Shown: positions 1 to 14,616 of the stretch, piece after piece
How the letters are laid out: each line of letters opens with the position of its first letter
Numbering within the stretch: position 1 is the first letter of the stretch
Assembly (NCBI RefSeq): GCF_949628215.1
Contig: NC_134277.1
Span: forward strand, 27,107,179-27,171,178
Direction of reading: 5' to 3'
Source: Phalacrocorax aristotelis
Lineage: Eukaryota > Chordata > Aves > Suliformes > Phalacrocoracidae
Length of the DNA: 64,000 bases
Position numbers and translations under genes: made by a program
Notes under the pieces: generated by a model
The model's input: only the letters and a program-made list of their open reading frames with translations
Databases searched by the model: none
Told to the model about the DNA's origin: nothing

Positions 1-3000
1 CTATCAAGATGATATTTCAAAAGACAAAACAAAACCCTGCAAGAACCTAAGTGGGATAGAAGGGCAGCACTGGTGTGGAAACAAACATGGGTGTGACAAT
101 AAAAAATAACTCTGCTTAGATGTGGACTTTGCCATCTGGAGACCAGTCTCCTTACAGGACTGGCTAGCAGCTATGACTGTTGGAGGCTGTGGTTTCCCAC
201 CTACCCAGCAGTCATAATGGTGGGAAATGAATGCCACTTACATTTGGCAGACAATATAAGAGGTTCCAGGTGAGGTGCAATGCCAAATATTTAAACAGCT
301 TGGTCTAGTTCTGTGTGGATTGCCACTTATTTTCTGGAGACCCAGAGCTAGAAGTGGATTCTAAGAACTCTGTTGTCCAGCAAAAGAGAGAAGTTCCTCT
401 CCGTTTAGAGTTAGAGGAAGTTTTCAGTAGAAACAGCACCTTTCTTAACCTTTTTTTACCCTGTTTTTACCTGCTTGTATAAGTGAAAATGCTCTACTCA
501 GTACTTTTTTTCTGTGAAAAAGAAAAGTTGAAAAAGTTTTTCTATATGCACAAGTCTATTAGGGGTTGAATGCAAGTTTTGTTGAACGAGCAAACTTCAT
601 AAAAGGTTTGCATCTGCATGTTAACTCTCATTGAATGTTTAAGACTGTCCAGTTGGTAGACACAAATCTAAAGTTAGTAAGCCATTTCCTCTTCCATTTC
701 TGTCTCTCAATCTTTGGCAGATGTCCCAGCTGGAGTAAAGACATAATAGCATAAATGTGTATAAAACAAGAAGGAAAGGGTAGAGAAGATTATTTCCCTT
801 ACTTCTCTACAGTAGTCCATAATGATGTACACAGCAATAGCGGGGTATTGCTGAGAGTCTTGCACACTCTCTGTTTCAGGCAACATGTGGTGCTTAGGGT
901 ATGGAGCAAAACAGAGCAGGATTTGGAGGTGCCAGAAAGTCACTTTGCCTGTGATCAGCAAGATATTTCAATTTCTGACACCCCTCATCTTCTGAGATAA
1001 ACACTGAACCACCTTTTGTCTATCGAATTCACAACTATATGCATATATTCACAATCATCTGCTTTTGAGACTAAATGTAGGAATCAATCAATATCTCAAT
1101 GTAGATCAATCATCACTGGTGATTTTATTCATGTTATGTTCAGTTAATCATTTCAACATGAAAATTGATTTAGTATAGAAGAAGATATCTGGAGCCTACC
1201 TGGGCAGGTGAGGCGGTCAGCTTTCCCAGAAGCATGAAGAAATAAGGTGGAACACTAGACCCAGACTGGGTAGATTATATCCATTCACTGATTTCAGCAG
1301 GAACAACATTTTATCCATGACCTTATTTCTGTAGCAATAAATGTATTCATTACTTTACTGAGCTTTATTTAAAAGGTCATCTCAGAAAAAAATTTAACCA
1401 AGCCATTATTTGTGCTATTTTTATGGAGGTACTCAGGAATGAACTCATCATGGCAGTATTTTGTTTGCCAGAATTCTTTTCTTAGGTATTTTATAATTTT
1501 TCTACTTAGCTCAAAGATTATTTGTCCAGGGAATACAGCTGAGATTTAAGTATATTTTAAGAAATCACTGAGAAAGCAGCATTTTACATGCAATCAAATT
1601 ATTTTACTCCCCCAAACCAAGAATATTTTTACAGAGATGCTGTGCTCAACAGTTAAATTAAGTATCTCCATATAGGCATCTGGACTCATCTAACCTTACT
1701 GTCTTGTAAACTGATCCATTTAAACCTCCCTCACTTCTCACAGCAGGCACAGCCTAAGGGGATGTTACCGTGACAGAGTGAGGTAATTGAAAACACAACA
1801 CAAGATGATGCTTTACTTTCCATGGGACAAGAAATCGGTCTATCAATTCGTTTGGACATATTGCTGAAAAAAACCAGGTCTTTAAAGCATGATGGGGAGT
1901 CCGCAAGTGAGCCTAAGTGTCCTTACCGCTGGGAACTGATTAGGTGAACAACTAACTTCCGTGGCTATTTCTCTGCATTGTGCAATGTTTAGTTAGAACA
2001 GATAAAAAAGGATTGTTCAGCAGCTGCAATTATTTAACCTACAGGACTTATTTGATTTGAAAACTGAAGTCAGTCAGATTACGATCTCCAGAGGGAACAT
2101 GCAGTTACTTAGAAATACATGTGAAATATTTAGGGTGAAGTGATTCATCCGGCATGGGGAACATTTCATCTCTGTTTAGTCCTTGATCTGTAACTGCACT
2201 TTGTTTCACAGGCACTTCTAGGGATTATTTTATTTGATTAGCAATATAGAATAAAAACTGAAAATGTTAAAAAGAGACTGGTGCTGAAAAGAGACTGGTG
2301 CTGAAGGTGTTCACTGCAGAAGCATATCTGAAATATGCAAGCAATGTCACAGACCCTACCAGTAGAGTATGCTGGTATAACAGCACTGGCTTCAGAGGAG
2401 TAGTAATGTGGAGAACAAGCCCACGAAATTGTTATTAAGGGCAAGACTAAAGCACCCATAAAAGAAACTATGTGTCTTTGTCAGTGGCTGCCCTACAGCC
2501 ACCCGCATTCCAAATTTAGGATTTCCAACTAATATTGGAGATCCTAAATTCTGTAGATATCCACATTTTTTTTTTCTCCAAAGACCACAGTTGAATAAAG
2601 ATCATTCAGCCGTTGTGAGAAGAAAGCCAACACCTCACTCATGACAACCCTGGTGAGATTTACCAAGCTCTCATTCTTTTATGTCTCATCATCATGTAGA
2701 CATTGGCATTCTTAGAGGACATACATGAGAAAAGCCTTTCACACACAGGGCCCATGGGAAATTAACTAGATGCTAGAATCTGACCATAAAGCTGCTTTTT
2801 CTGGTGAGACACAGATTCAGATGGCAGATACTTAAGTTTTTCATACAAAATGTTCCCTGAAGCAGGCTTCTGGAATACAGGTGTCTCTTTTTTGTATTTT
2901 CCAATGGAATATAGTTATGTTTAATAACATCTTTCTCTTTCAATGAATACTGAATTATGGAATAATTTTAAAAAGAGAGATTGGGAGAAACTCAGCTACA

Positions 3001-5621
3001 GATAGGCTAGATTGTGAGGCTAGAGTATTTATGAGGAATATGTGGATTCATAATCTCTTAACAAGGAAGGAACTGACTGGGGGTCTTCACATCTAGGTAA
3101 GGGCTATAACCATTGAGCTGATGGATGAAACAGTAGGAGTAATATTATTTAGGACAGACTTCCCTCCAAGGAAGGGTTCAGGGTGTGGACTCTGTACTGG
3201 AATAATAAACCAGTACTTTGATGGGGCAGAATCGAGTCCCACTGGCAAAGTTGCGGCCCACTTTTTACTGGCTACCTTAAATATTAGCTTTGATGGGTCC
3301 TATGCGGTGGCAGTTAACCTTCCCTATGTACAATTTAAGGGCCTTAAGAATGCCATTTGAGGTTATGGGTTTCTACATTTGGACTGTGGTGACGCCGAAT
3401 AAGTATGCTTGAACTTATTTTTTCTTTTAACTACTAATGAGGATTTTGAACATAGCTGAATCTTTCCTGTACACGTCAAAGCTTCTGCTGGCACCCAGAC
3501 AAATGCACATCGTGGTATCTGCCCTACCCAGTTAGGAGGCTGGGACATGCAGACTCCCCGAAAAGCAGCATTCAGAGTGCTCCATCACTTGTTTGGCCCG
3601 TGGTTGTAAAGTGTTTGTGTTGTCTCTCTAGAAACTATCTAAATGAGCTTCTAAATGTTTCCAAATTCTTTTGCCTGGGGAGAAGAAATCTGACAGTGGC
3701 TCTGAAGGGCAAACCTCCCACGGGATGCTGTATGTCAGCCTGCCAGGGGGCTCTTCAGCCAGAAATATTTCTTGCTTTTTTTTTTCTTAAGGCTTTATGT
3801 GGGTTTTTTGCAGCTTGAAATACTATTTTCTATCAGTTCAGGTAGAACATCCTTTCAAATGTTTATTTATCTGTTCAGTACAACAAAAAGAACTGGGGTT
3901 AAATGCTACAGATAAAAAGGAGATTGAACTAACAGGCTCAGAGGTGCAGCTAATGCCTCTAAGTAAATGCCATGTTCATAGGACTCTGGGTGAAATGGCA
4001 TTAACCAGAAGATGGCCATTTCTTTCATGTCTTCCCAATCATTCACTGTTACTTTCTAACCTGATATTCTCCCTATCCTCTCATTCTTGCTTTTAGTGAC
4101 TCTGTGGTTAGGCAGAGGCTTTTCTTGTACAGGTGTATACCCTCGGCAGGATTTCTTCAGGTGGGCTATTTACAGATAAAATTAGATAAAAGAACAATTT
4201 TAGCTTACCTTACTGAAACATTTCCCTCCCTTTCCTTGTAATTAATCTGAAACAAGCATGCAAGAGGTTGAACTGAAGGGGGAGCAAGGAAATATCCTGT
4301 TAGCTGTCCATCCTTAGGGTATTTCTTGAGAAACTAGATGCAGTTACTCAGAAAATCAACAGTTTATGAAACAAAGAATATGTAGCTTACATCTGGGAAA
4401 AGACTCCGATAGAAGCTCAAGTACTATTCCAAATACTTAAGCCATCCAATTCAGAAGAGATCAAAATGGTTTAAAACAGTTGCCAGCCTTATTAAACAGT
4501 TCCTTGTATTATTAAGCCACTGAGTCACTCATTTCCTCAGCAGCAGGAAAGCAGCTCCAATGTAAAAGACAGTGATGAACTCACAAAGTTTGCTGAAAGA
4601 TAGATCAGTACTACTGTTTCACTAAGGATACGGTACATGTCTTCAGCTGACCCATCCAGCTGAGCAGGGCCAATCTGTAGCAAGTAAGGATCTTTTCACA
4701 GCAATAACATGATAGTGTAGATGTGAGATGTCACAAACACCTTGCTGTGATTGTTAAGGAACTAAGCCTTGTTGGGTGCATTCATTACAGCCTAACTGTA
4801 AGGCAACTTAACTGTTGTTAGTAAGCTTACAAGCTCTACCTTGCTAAATGATAGGCAAAATTAACCACCTACTGTATGACATTAACAGGTCATGATCAAG
4901 GCTTATAAATTTTCATGGATATGAAATATTAATTTCTTCAGATTACCTGGATATGAGCCAAATATCCCTCACATGAAAGGAGAGATTTAATTTGTCCATA
5001 CAAAAATAACCTCAAAGGCTCTGGGAGCTCTGCAGATAACCTCCCTGGTGTTTCTAATAGACTGGAAGGTGAGGAGGAAAAAAAAAATCTGCCTTGGTAT
5101 AATTTTAATTCTGTCTTTTTGAAGCCCCCTTTCAAGCTGCTGTGCCTCAGGACCCCCCCCAAATGTGGGCTTTGGTCACATGGCACACGTCTGTGTGCAA
5201 GAAGGGAGCCTGTGGAGCATGAAGGGAAGGTGCCTTCTCGTCAGACTTTGGAGAGTACAAAGCAGGATCGGAACAGGGAGACGACACTGCAGCAGCTGGG
5301 GCCAGTGCTCACCACACGTGTTGGGGAAGCAGAACGTCTCACGGCGTTCCTACTCTGGAGAAGAGAACAGCCCAGCCCAGCATTTCTGGAAGGTTTCCTA
5401 GTCCCTGCATGCTGATAGGGGGCACAGCACAAGTAGCTGTGTGTATATCATGGGGAACTTGACAGCTAAATACTTCTGAAGTTCTTGCTGTATTATAATG
5501 TGCAGGCTGGGTCTCACAGAAAACTGGCTTTCCTGGAAGATGAGGGAATTTGTGCTTTGCAGTAGTTCAGCATTTCTTAAGAACCATCTCTGACTGTAAT
5601 GAGCAATGAGATAAACCTACC
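1..5621. other. Intergenic AT-rich DNA, no gene recognised
   Basis: Both strands hold only short open frames (under about 100 codons) without recognisable domains or convincing splice-site-bounded exons. A 17-bp perfect tandem duplication lies at 2270-2303. By synteny with other vertebrates this flank should face CALCR, but no CALCR exon was seen. Distal regulatory elements cannot be judged without comparison. Confidence 0.6.
2270..2303. repeat. 17-bp perfect tandem duplication
   Basis: The unit AAAAGAGACTGGTGCTG occurs twice with no gap (2270-2286 and 2287-2303). It is probably a small replication-slippage duplication; no function is suggested. Confidence 0.9.
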
Positions 5622-5646
5622 ATTCTGTGATCCTGTGATTCTGTGA
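5622..5646 (+). mobile_element. CR1 LINE 3'-terminal fragment
   Basis: Three direct copies of the CR1 terminal octamer type (ATTCTGTG, ATCCTGTG, ATTCTGTG) end this short stretch, as at the 3' ends of the larger CR1 copies in the window. The sequence upstream is too diverged to align by eye, so the 5' limit is unknown. A chance short tandem repeat is possible. Confidence 0.5.
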
Positions 5647-6782
5647 AATCTGCTTTTTTAACAATTTTCCAGTTCAATTTTGTATTTTTTAAAAACTTCT
5701 CAGTCAAGGTTATTGAGCATCATTTCCCTTTCTGTTTTCCAGTAATTAGTGAAATGGTATCTCAATTCATTGTGGAATATGTCAGGTCTGTGTCGAATTG
5801 GAACCAGAATGGAATAAAAGGAGGAACTGTATTAGGGACAGCATAAAGTCTGCTCCATAGTGGAAATTCAGATTGTGTGTTTTCCTGCAGTGCCATGTGA
5901 CTGACCTGTCCAAATCCAGCCCAGCATGATCCAAACCCTGTTTCTAATAACACATAAGGTGATCACTTCCTCAGCCCAGTCTGCTGCCAAACCCCAGAAC
6001 AAAAACGGTACCGCAAGGGCTGAGCTTCACAGCACTGTGACAACAGGACCTGGCAGATCTGACAGAGATCTGTTCATAAAAGTGAATTTATCCCACTTCT
6101 AAGCCATAAAAAATGGTTTCTCAAAAATGTTAATGAAAAAGAATTATTTTACAGAAGGAAAAGTTTTTTTAGAGACCATACATTACATCTTCTTGAGTTA
6201 TAATAATCAAAAGGAAAAAAGAAAGTGGACAGTTCTCAGGACAGTTCAAAGGGCTTTTTGAACTTGGCAAGAAAACCTTGTTACAATACCAAAAGAGTTA
6301 TTTTAGCGTTTTTCCTGTTTGTTATTTTTTAAGAACATTTCCTGGTTTGATTGGCATTGCTAACTGGTTTTCATTTTTTACGAAACATGTGTGGGCAGAG
6401 TTGTTAAGTAGCATCTATCAATAGCCAAAGCCAGTAAAGTATGAGCTGAGTCATATGGGGTACAACAGCACAAAGCAAGAAACTAGGGGAAGCAAAGAAC
6501 TGGAGCAAAACTCGTACGGTTTTCTGAAAGATGTTGTCATTGTATTTGGTTGTGGTAGGGCATTCCTGAAAATAAAACTGCTGAAGCAAATGAAAAAGTC
6601 GAATTAGCTAAGAAAGTTTTAAAGCCATATCCTATGGTATGAAGTTAGTCTTTACTCAGCCAAAATTCCCAAGAATTTCCTAAGAATTTCATAGGAGTAT
6701 TGCCTGGAAAAAGGCTGGACGGTTAGACTTCTGGATAATAAGAACAGGGTGGGATGTTTCTGGGTTGATTTTACGGAACATC

Positions 6783-6821
<39 letters not shown>

Positions 6822-9800
6822 TAAAGCCAGAGGTGTGTAATAAAAGCAAAGACTTCTATAAACCAATCTTTCTATTTTAACATAGGGGGAAAATGTGACT
6901 TAGGAAGTGAAGGAATGGTCTATATTTCTTCCAAATACCTCTAACAAGCCAGTGTTTTATGTAGTAAACTAAGTGGGAGACAATAGCCTCTTTCATGCTT
7001 CAGTGGATTAATAATACTTAGCCTGAAAAAATAAATGCTTGCTCCTAAGATTATGACTTTACAGGAATAGCCTATTACCAACATTTAGTTTTCTGGGCCC
7101 ACTTTTGTGATTAGAAAAAGGAATCCAAATGAGCTCACTGTACTTATACCTTTCTCAGTATAATTTGTGTTCTATACAACTGTCAAACCTTTAGGGACCA
7201 GGTCTTTTGCAAAACATCAAAGTTGTTAATCTAGGTAAAAAAGGATAGTCTTGTGCAAAAAGATGAGCTGTTGAGCAGATTTAACTTTGGAAAAAATGTA
7301 TGGCCATTTCTGCAGCTTGTAAAAAATGGTGGAATCTTACTTTTTGAAACACTTTGAGGTATGGGAATAGGTCAATGGTATGTGAGGAGACTCCCACCTG
7401 TGTCTGCTTGTGTCAAATATTGCTGCAGTATCTGTTCTTTCTATTATACTAGATTCCAAACTTATGTTTTTAAAAGAAAATAATCCAAATATTCAAGGTA
7501 GAGCAGAAAAAAATATGTAAGAAAACTAAATATAAAATAAAATTACATTAACATAGAAGTTGGAAATAGAAAACACTTGGCTAAATAAACTAAGATTATG
7601 TCCATCTTGCTTTCTGCAGACAGACAAACTGCCTTGCTTGTGCTGTGATCTGGCTGGACCTGACCATATTAGTGATAAAACCAATAACCTGTCTGAGAGT
7701 CTGGTTTTCTTGGCATTGGGTACCAGAATTACCCAAAGCAAAGTTTGTCTTCTGCCACAGCCTTTCTGTGCTGTTTTAGAAAAATAAAGTAGCTCTTCCA
7801 TGATCTAACTTGTAAATAATTTTCATTAGCTTTGTGAAAGCTACATGTCTAACTGTCCTTCAGGAGATGGCTTATCTTTTCTGCTCTGCAAAATAATTTT
7901 GAAAGGACCTCCTTCGGTCACAGGCGAGCATAAGAAGAGCCAACAACACATGGCTTGAGGCTTAGCCATGTGCTGGATGTGAAGATGTCTCCAGCTTTCC
8001 TGTTCATAGGATTCCTTAGCTCATGTGCAGTGTCAAGCAAATGCAGCTTTACTACATTTTCTGTCAGTTCAGGCCGGCAGCAGCCTTGGTGCTTACATGC
8101 AAGGCTGAGACTGGGCTGGTAACTGCTGAGTCCAGGCTGAACACCCTGGGGGCACAAGGCAGAGACAGACGAGCTGGATGTGCAGGAATTTGTGGGATTG
8201 CAGAAGCTGAAACACTTTCTTTATGTTCACTTATCCACTGAATCTCAGCCCCAATGCCCCAGATAAAGGGAACTAATCTATAGATTATACATCCCTAATA
8301 ACTGCATTAATGGTGGATGTATAGGCACCCTGAAAGGACTCCTAGTCCTTGCAGACCTTCAAATGATGTGACACTGGATTTTGTCCATATTTCTTCACAG
8401 TATCCTCAGTCAAATGATCATACTGAATTTTCTTCTGCTAGGCCTCCAATATTTCTCATTGATATGACAAATATATACAAACAGGGTGTACATGAAATAT
8501 CTGAGAGGGCTTTGTCATACCATTTCAAAAGGAATAACCTTTCTGTTGAGAAATATCAGTCTGAGTGAGACTGACTGTTTAGTGAGAGCATACTTCTCCC
8601 TGCATTTCATAGGGGAGAAAAGAAAAAAGCATTTTGCTTTCTTGCATTCAATACATTTTGGTTGGACTTAATTACTCTTGTACTCCTTTTAGTAAAAATG
8701 ATACATCTAAAATGTAATTCAATCTTATACAAAACTAGTCTTTCATTAAAAACCTGGTATTTCTACTTTGTTGTTGTTGTTCCAGCCCAGCAGAGGAAGA
8801 AAATATTTGAAACTTCAGGATTATCCAAAGGATAGGAATTTTGTTTTCTGACAAACATCGTTGCTTACCAGGCCTGCATTTCACATGTACTGAGTGCTCT
8901 GATTCCTTCCAGACTGTGTTCTTGGAAGTTCAGGAAGTTCCTTACAGGACAGCATCTATAGGGCAAATTCCATCAGTTTGTTATTTACTCTTGTGTTGAT
9001 CATTCTCAACCATCAATGCACTCGTGAACCTCCCTGCTGTTTCATTAGCATGACTGGACCTACATGAACCCAAATCTCTGGCCTTTCCCATAACCTGCTT
9101 CAAGGCCACTCCATAAGAGCTTTCTGATTCAGCTCCTGTGCAGGAAGCCAATGCAAGAACCATTACACAACACATAAGGTGTATATGTATTTTCCCACTC
9201 TAATCTCCACCCATTCCAGCCACTAACCAAGTATTAGGTGTGACAGAAGACATCTTGTCAGACTTGGGTAAATCTGATAGATCATTCAGCTTCCTTGTCT
9301 TTGCTGTCAGTGGGATAATTTAGTTCTCAGAAACTGATTGTGTTCCCTACAGCTTTCCAAAATAAAGAAGGTAATGAACAACATAGCCAGCACCTAAACT
9401 CTCTTTTGGGTTGAACTTTGGAAAAAAAAAAGAAATAATTTCCAGTTATATCACAGATTGTGCCAAAAAAATTTAGCAAAAAGCCAAGAAGTCAATACCA
9501 GAAAATAAAGTCCTCTCTGCTGGATGATGACATGCATTAATTCAGTGCAGCAGCACCTCCATTAGCTGAAAGGACTGAGAATGTGGGTGCAATGACAGAG
9601 ACCTTGACGTTTACTAAATGCTCACCTCAGTCCCGTTTCTGAGGTTTTGTGACATGAGGGCAGAGTCTGACAATGAAAGGGTAAAAAGCCCACCTAAGGA
9701 CAAAAATATATTACAATAGCAGATTAAAACCAGCTTGTTTATCCTCGCTGATCTTTCTGAAATATTTAAAGCTGATTGTATCATTATAAATAGAATGGTA

Positions 9801-12794
9801 ATGTTTTTATTGGGTACTTTTTCTGTATTGCTTTTCAATTGAATGATAGGCATACATAAAATTCAGCTTCAGTGTGTCCCCCACAAGACTATCACCCTTA
9901 CTTTACACTGCTTTGCGGCCTCTTGAAATGGTGCAGCTCTTTTAACTAAGTTGACAGACCTATTTCTCCTTGCATTCTTCACCACAAAATCTGCTTCCCT
10001 CACTTCTCCCTCTCTTTCATGTATACAAATACATACATATGGCATGAGTTATTGAACTTTTGATTGAGTTTTAGTACTCATGAGGAGGCCAAATGACACC
10101 TTTCAGGTCTTTAAAAATTTGCATAGTTTTTAGTCAACTGTGCTTAGGACTGTCAGAGGCACTTGAAATTTCAACTTTATCCAGAGAGAACTGTTCTTTG
10201 CATCCCAGCCTTGGACCACGAGTTCATTATTGTACACCGAGTAACCTTCGAGAGCAAAAACGTTCTGGTCTTGGGTCTTACTGGAACAGAAAGCAGCAAG
10301 TGAAAGGCTGGGTATGGCAGGAATCTAAACTATTCAATATGTCAACACTATTTGAAGAGCCACGTGTGCGTCATGTTCTTGTTTGCAAGCTAATTAGACT
10401 ACTTGTTTTGAAAGATGGATTAATGAATTAATCACAGGGTGAGGTAGATGTTTTTTCTTAATGTTCTGAGACCAATTTAATATGAAAGGTTTTATTTTTT
10501 TATATGTATGATTCATTCCAGAACTGGAAAACACAGAAAGAAATGTGAAAATTATAACTGTGTCAAAAAAAATAAAATTATAATCACTGCAATTGGCACA
10601 GCAAGCTTTCTTTTATGTTACATGAAACTGTAGATAGTACCAGTGACCATGGAAAGAGGGAATGATATAAGAGCTTTCTAGTTAATAAAACAGAGCTGAG
10701 CGGAAAAGGGTGTGGTTTCGACTGTGAAAAATACTGGACAGGTTTCTGGTTTGCAAAACTGAAACCGGGGGTGGTTCACATCTTGATATCTTCTTATACT
10801 GCAGCATTTACGGAAATTCTAATATTTTTTTCTTTATTTAAATTAATTAAGTTTTGGGCAACTCCTAATATTACAAAATGCACTGATCCAAATTTATTGA
10901 TTCAAGGCAGAAGGCAGCATGGACTGGGATCTGGCCCTGGATTCTGCAGAGGGAGACGACTCATTTCTGGCCAATTCAGCAGCTGCACCAAGTCAGGCAT
11001 TTATATGTGCACATGCCTTTTCACTTCGTTTCCTTTTTTCTGTTCTAGGCAGCTGCCGATCTAATGGGCCAAATTCTGCACATCTTTTTCGTGGTCGACT
11101 AGTCCACTGAGCACTCCGTGGTGGGATAGTGGCACTTGGCACACAGGAAGGGAAACAGTCTTAGCATTAGGCAATGCCAAAGTGTGAATTCTGAGCAGGA
11201 CAATTTGCATGACCCATGAACCACTTGATCTTCAATTATTTTGAAAATGAGAGGCGGAGCCAGATTTTTAAAGATATTTACCTCAATGAAAAAAAAGATA
11301 GAGATAAATGTCCAAGGGCAGAGATAAGGTGCCCTAGACACTTTTAAAAAGTGCCTGGGAAATTCCCACTCTATCAACAGGAGTTAAGCAGCTAGACACT
11401 TATGAAAATCCCACAAATCAAACACCTTTGTAAATGTGGTCTTTGTATCCTGATCCTTTCTCTTTTCTTCTTCAGCTATGCAAACACTTAGTACAGATAC
11501 AGGATGTGCAGTTTCTTCCCCAACAACCTTCTTTTGGTTTTCCTTCGTTACTAAAACAGAGGAAATGACAAAGACCAAAGTGCAGGCTGCAAAATCTGCA
11601 TTAGTGGTAAAGCGGACATTGTACAGACCAAACATATCCAATAAGGTCTCTCTGAGACAAAGTAGAGTTCCCATACCTGTTGATTAGGAAAATAATCATT
11701 TTTCGTGGATGTTGACTGACTGTTAAATGGAAGTTAGCAGGCAAAACACACAGAAAGTTTGAGTCCCCATCATGTTTCGGAGTGTGACTGTACAAGCGTC
11801 AGTAAGAGAATAGGAATAGGTTTGACAACTCTGAATGAATGCTACCAATAATGCATATCATTGCTAGATATGTATTTAGTTATGTATCACAATTTCTCTT
11901 CACATCTGCTTAGTTTGAATGCAATAAAATAGAGGAAGAGCTGTCACAGTCATTCAGCAGTTGCAAAAATCCCTAAGTTGTGTTTTGGTGTGCTTTATGG
12001 AACATTCACTCTAATACTGCTGAGATTTATTGCATCAGCTGGAAAACTAAATAGTCATTACTTTATGCTTTTGGATGTCTGAAGGAAAAAAAATATTACT
12101 TTTAGGATTTTGCAGAGTACAATGATGCATTTCAAAGCTCTGTTAATACTGTATGCTCCCACCTGAGAGGCCAGATAGCTGAATTTTTAATTTGCTTTAT
12201 GCACACTGGCTGGTGTATGACAGTGCTGTAATATGACATGTGGTCAACAAGTTTACCACATAGTGCTCAAAGAATGTAAATCAATATTGTTCCTAGAATA
12301 AAATATGTTGCATTAGCCATAGAGCATATTGTACAGAAAAGGACTTGCTGGAAGGGACAGGGAAAGAGGGCTCCGTCACCAGCCTCAGCACCCTGGCAGG
12401 CCAGGTCGGGTGGTGGGAGCCCCCCTGCTCACTCCTGCTTTCCCCTCCCCATAGCCATCTCCCCATTCCCACCCAGAGTGATGCACCCAGCTCTGTCTCC
12501 CTCCTCATGCCCTGATCCTCTTGCTCTGTAACCCTCAGCCCATGTCCCCAGCACAGACCTGCCCATAGTCTGCAAAGCACTGGAACAGACCTCCTCCCCA
12601 AATCAAAACGAAGCTGCCAGCATGGGCTGTGACTCCTACTGGGAATGGGGAATTCCCCAGGTAATGGCAATGGGAAATGCCCCAGGTGCACAGGAGCACT
12701 CATTTGGTTCCTTAGTTTTTCTGTGATGTCCTCAGAAAACTTATTTGCATTTCCAACATTACGTTACTCTCCACTTAAGAGAGTCACTCATACT
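5647..12794. other. Intergenic AT-rich DNA, no gene recognised
   Basis: No credible coding exon, RNA gene or mobile element was recognised apart from the TA microsatellite at 6788-6823. The longest open frame (10093-10431, 112 codons, plus) has no recognisable domain and ends without a splice or polyadenylation context. Overlapping frames on both strands at 11384-11687 look like chance. Confidence 0.55.
6788..6823. repeat. TA dinucleotide microsatellite
   Basis: An alternating TA run of about 36 bases is interrupted once (TATAATAT). It is intergenic, likely length-polymorphic, and can extrude as a cruciform. Confidence 0.95.
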
Positions 12795-12850
12795 CATAGG
12801 GAAAACGTGGGCTGAAAGGGGCTCGGAGGTCATCTGGTCCAGCCCCAGCT
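12795..12850 (-). mobile_element. Old CR1 LINE 3' fragment
   Basis: The stretch reading CTCATAGGGAAAACGTGGG, then GGAGGTCATCTGGTCCAGCC, resembles the reverse complement of the CR1 3' region, as seen in the copies starting at 42591 and 53430 (CATAGAATCATAG, then GTTGGAAGGGACC and TCATCTTGTCCAACC). It is diverged and short, so it is an old remnant with uncertain ends. Confidence 0.5.
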
Positions 12851-13331
12851 AATAAACACCAGGAGAACCGTCAGGTCCAACGTTTCCTGGCTGTTGCATG
12901 AGCATGGTGTGGGCAGAGGCTGTTCACGAGGGCAAAGCAGGAGGAAGTGCACTGAGTCAGAGAAGGCTCTTCCCTTCTCTTTCCAGCCTAGGCTTCCCTA
13001 GCCAGGGAATGAACATCACTGCACAACTTGCAAAAAATGTCTCTTGTGACTAAAAGGGAGCCAGCAAGAGCTGCAGCTATTTTATTTTCCCCTCCTTTTA
13101 GCTTTCTCAAGTGCTTAAGATATGTCCTACCTCTTTTCTCTCTGTGAAGCCATCTGAGCTGTTTCTTAGTGGCTTATTCACGGAGCTAAGGGTTTCAGCA
13201 GTAAACAGTTCATGGGCATTTTGTGGCTGTGAGTTCCAGATCCTCACCCTCTGCAGCCGACTCAGCATGGTTGTCCATAATGCCATTCGGGCTGAAATGA
13301 GAAAGCCTTCAGGACGCTTCTGTGATAAACA

Positions 13332-13358
13332 GAAAAAAAAAAGAAAAAAGAAAAAAAG
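13332..13358. repeat. A-rich simple repeat
   Basis: Poly-A interrupted by single G residues. No LINE or SINE body was recognised upstream, so it is listed as low-complexity DNA and not as a retroposon tail. Confidence 0.85.
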
Positions 13359-14585
13359 AGCCTTTTAAAGAAGAAAACCTCTGCTAAACACTAATGAGTG
13401 CTTACTATCACATTCGAAGGCATAATTCTGTCTGTTGGGGATAGAAATATTAAATACAGGTGTCTGGTCAAAAAGAGACGGATGATTCTCTGTCAGCTCC
13501 ACTGCAATAGGTTTGGAAATAGTTGCTTTACCATCTATCTGGAGATTAAGAGAAGCTTTCCATCAGCATAACTGCTGAGTACAGTCTGTAATTCTTTTTT
13601 GATCTCAGTTTTAGAAACAAAATACAAAATTGAAAACCAAAATGAGGTGAGCCTGCCTTCAGGGACACATTTACTTTTTTCAGGTGTTTGTAGATTTAAA
13701 GAATTCTATGAGAATTAGAACTTATTGCGATTCCTACTGTAGAGTTTTATTTTAGTACTGCTTAGATTAATTCACACTAGAAGGATGCAAAATTGCTATT
13801 ACGAGATCAGTTAAGGAACCCAGATGAACTGACAGTACAAAAGTGACACTTAGAATAGGTGTCTGCTAACATATAATATATCATGAGGAAGAATGTCCAA
13901 GCTATCTGCTAACTTTTACCCAAACTAAGGAGATTTAAAAATTCTTCCTTCATTATAAACTGATCTCTATTTATCTGAATATTGCTTTAGATTTTAAAAG
14001 AAGAGTCTTGAAAAGGTTGAAAGGAACAAACCCCAATAAAACCTAATCAAGGAAATACCTTTAATATTAAAACAGATGTTTTCCAGCATTTTTATATAAT
14101 AGGCTTCATAGCAGTTTTGGTCCTAATCCTATCTGAAGACATATTGGAGTAAAGAAATAAATTAGTTTCCTTTCCCACCTGAAAGGAACCTGTTGCCCCA
14201 CCAGAGCACGCAGCCATTCACACCATACATCCAGCAACTGTATGAGTGCTGAAATAAAGGTTGGAAATTTTTTGCTTAGCCTTTGTTTATTTGCTTGCAC
14301 CCACTGATAAAAATAGATGAAGAAGAGCTCAAGTAAAGTAGGCACAGGTACTGCTGCAGGAGAATGCTGCTCTATACAAGGTCACATTTCGGCACTTAAA
14401 GGAGGTTATCGAAGTGTTTGGACTCACTCCAGGTCTTGACCGACTCACAGTCAAGGCCCTCCAGCTGGCAGTGGGAACTGTACAGGCTCCTTGTGCTCCA
14501 GCGCAGCAGCCTGGATCCATGAGAGAGCAGTAAACACCATTTGTCATCACTACCTTTCTCAGCAGAGAGACACTTTCTCCCACTT

Positions 14586-14616
14586 TTAGAAAGAAAAAAA
14601 AAAAGGGGGGGGAGAA
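14586..14616. repeat. Homopurine A/G tract
   Basis: A run of A followed directly by a run of eight G and then GAGAAAAAG gives an uninterrupted purine tract, a simple low-complexity sequence that may be length-polymorphic. Confidence 0.85.
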
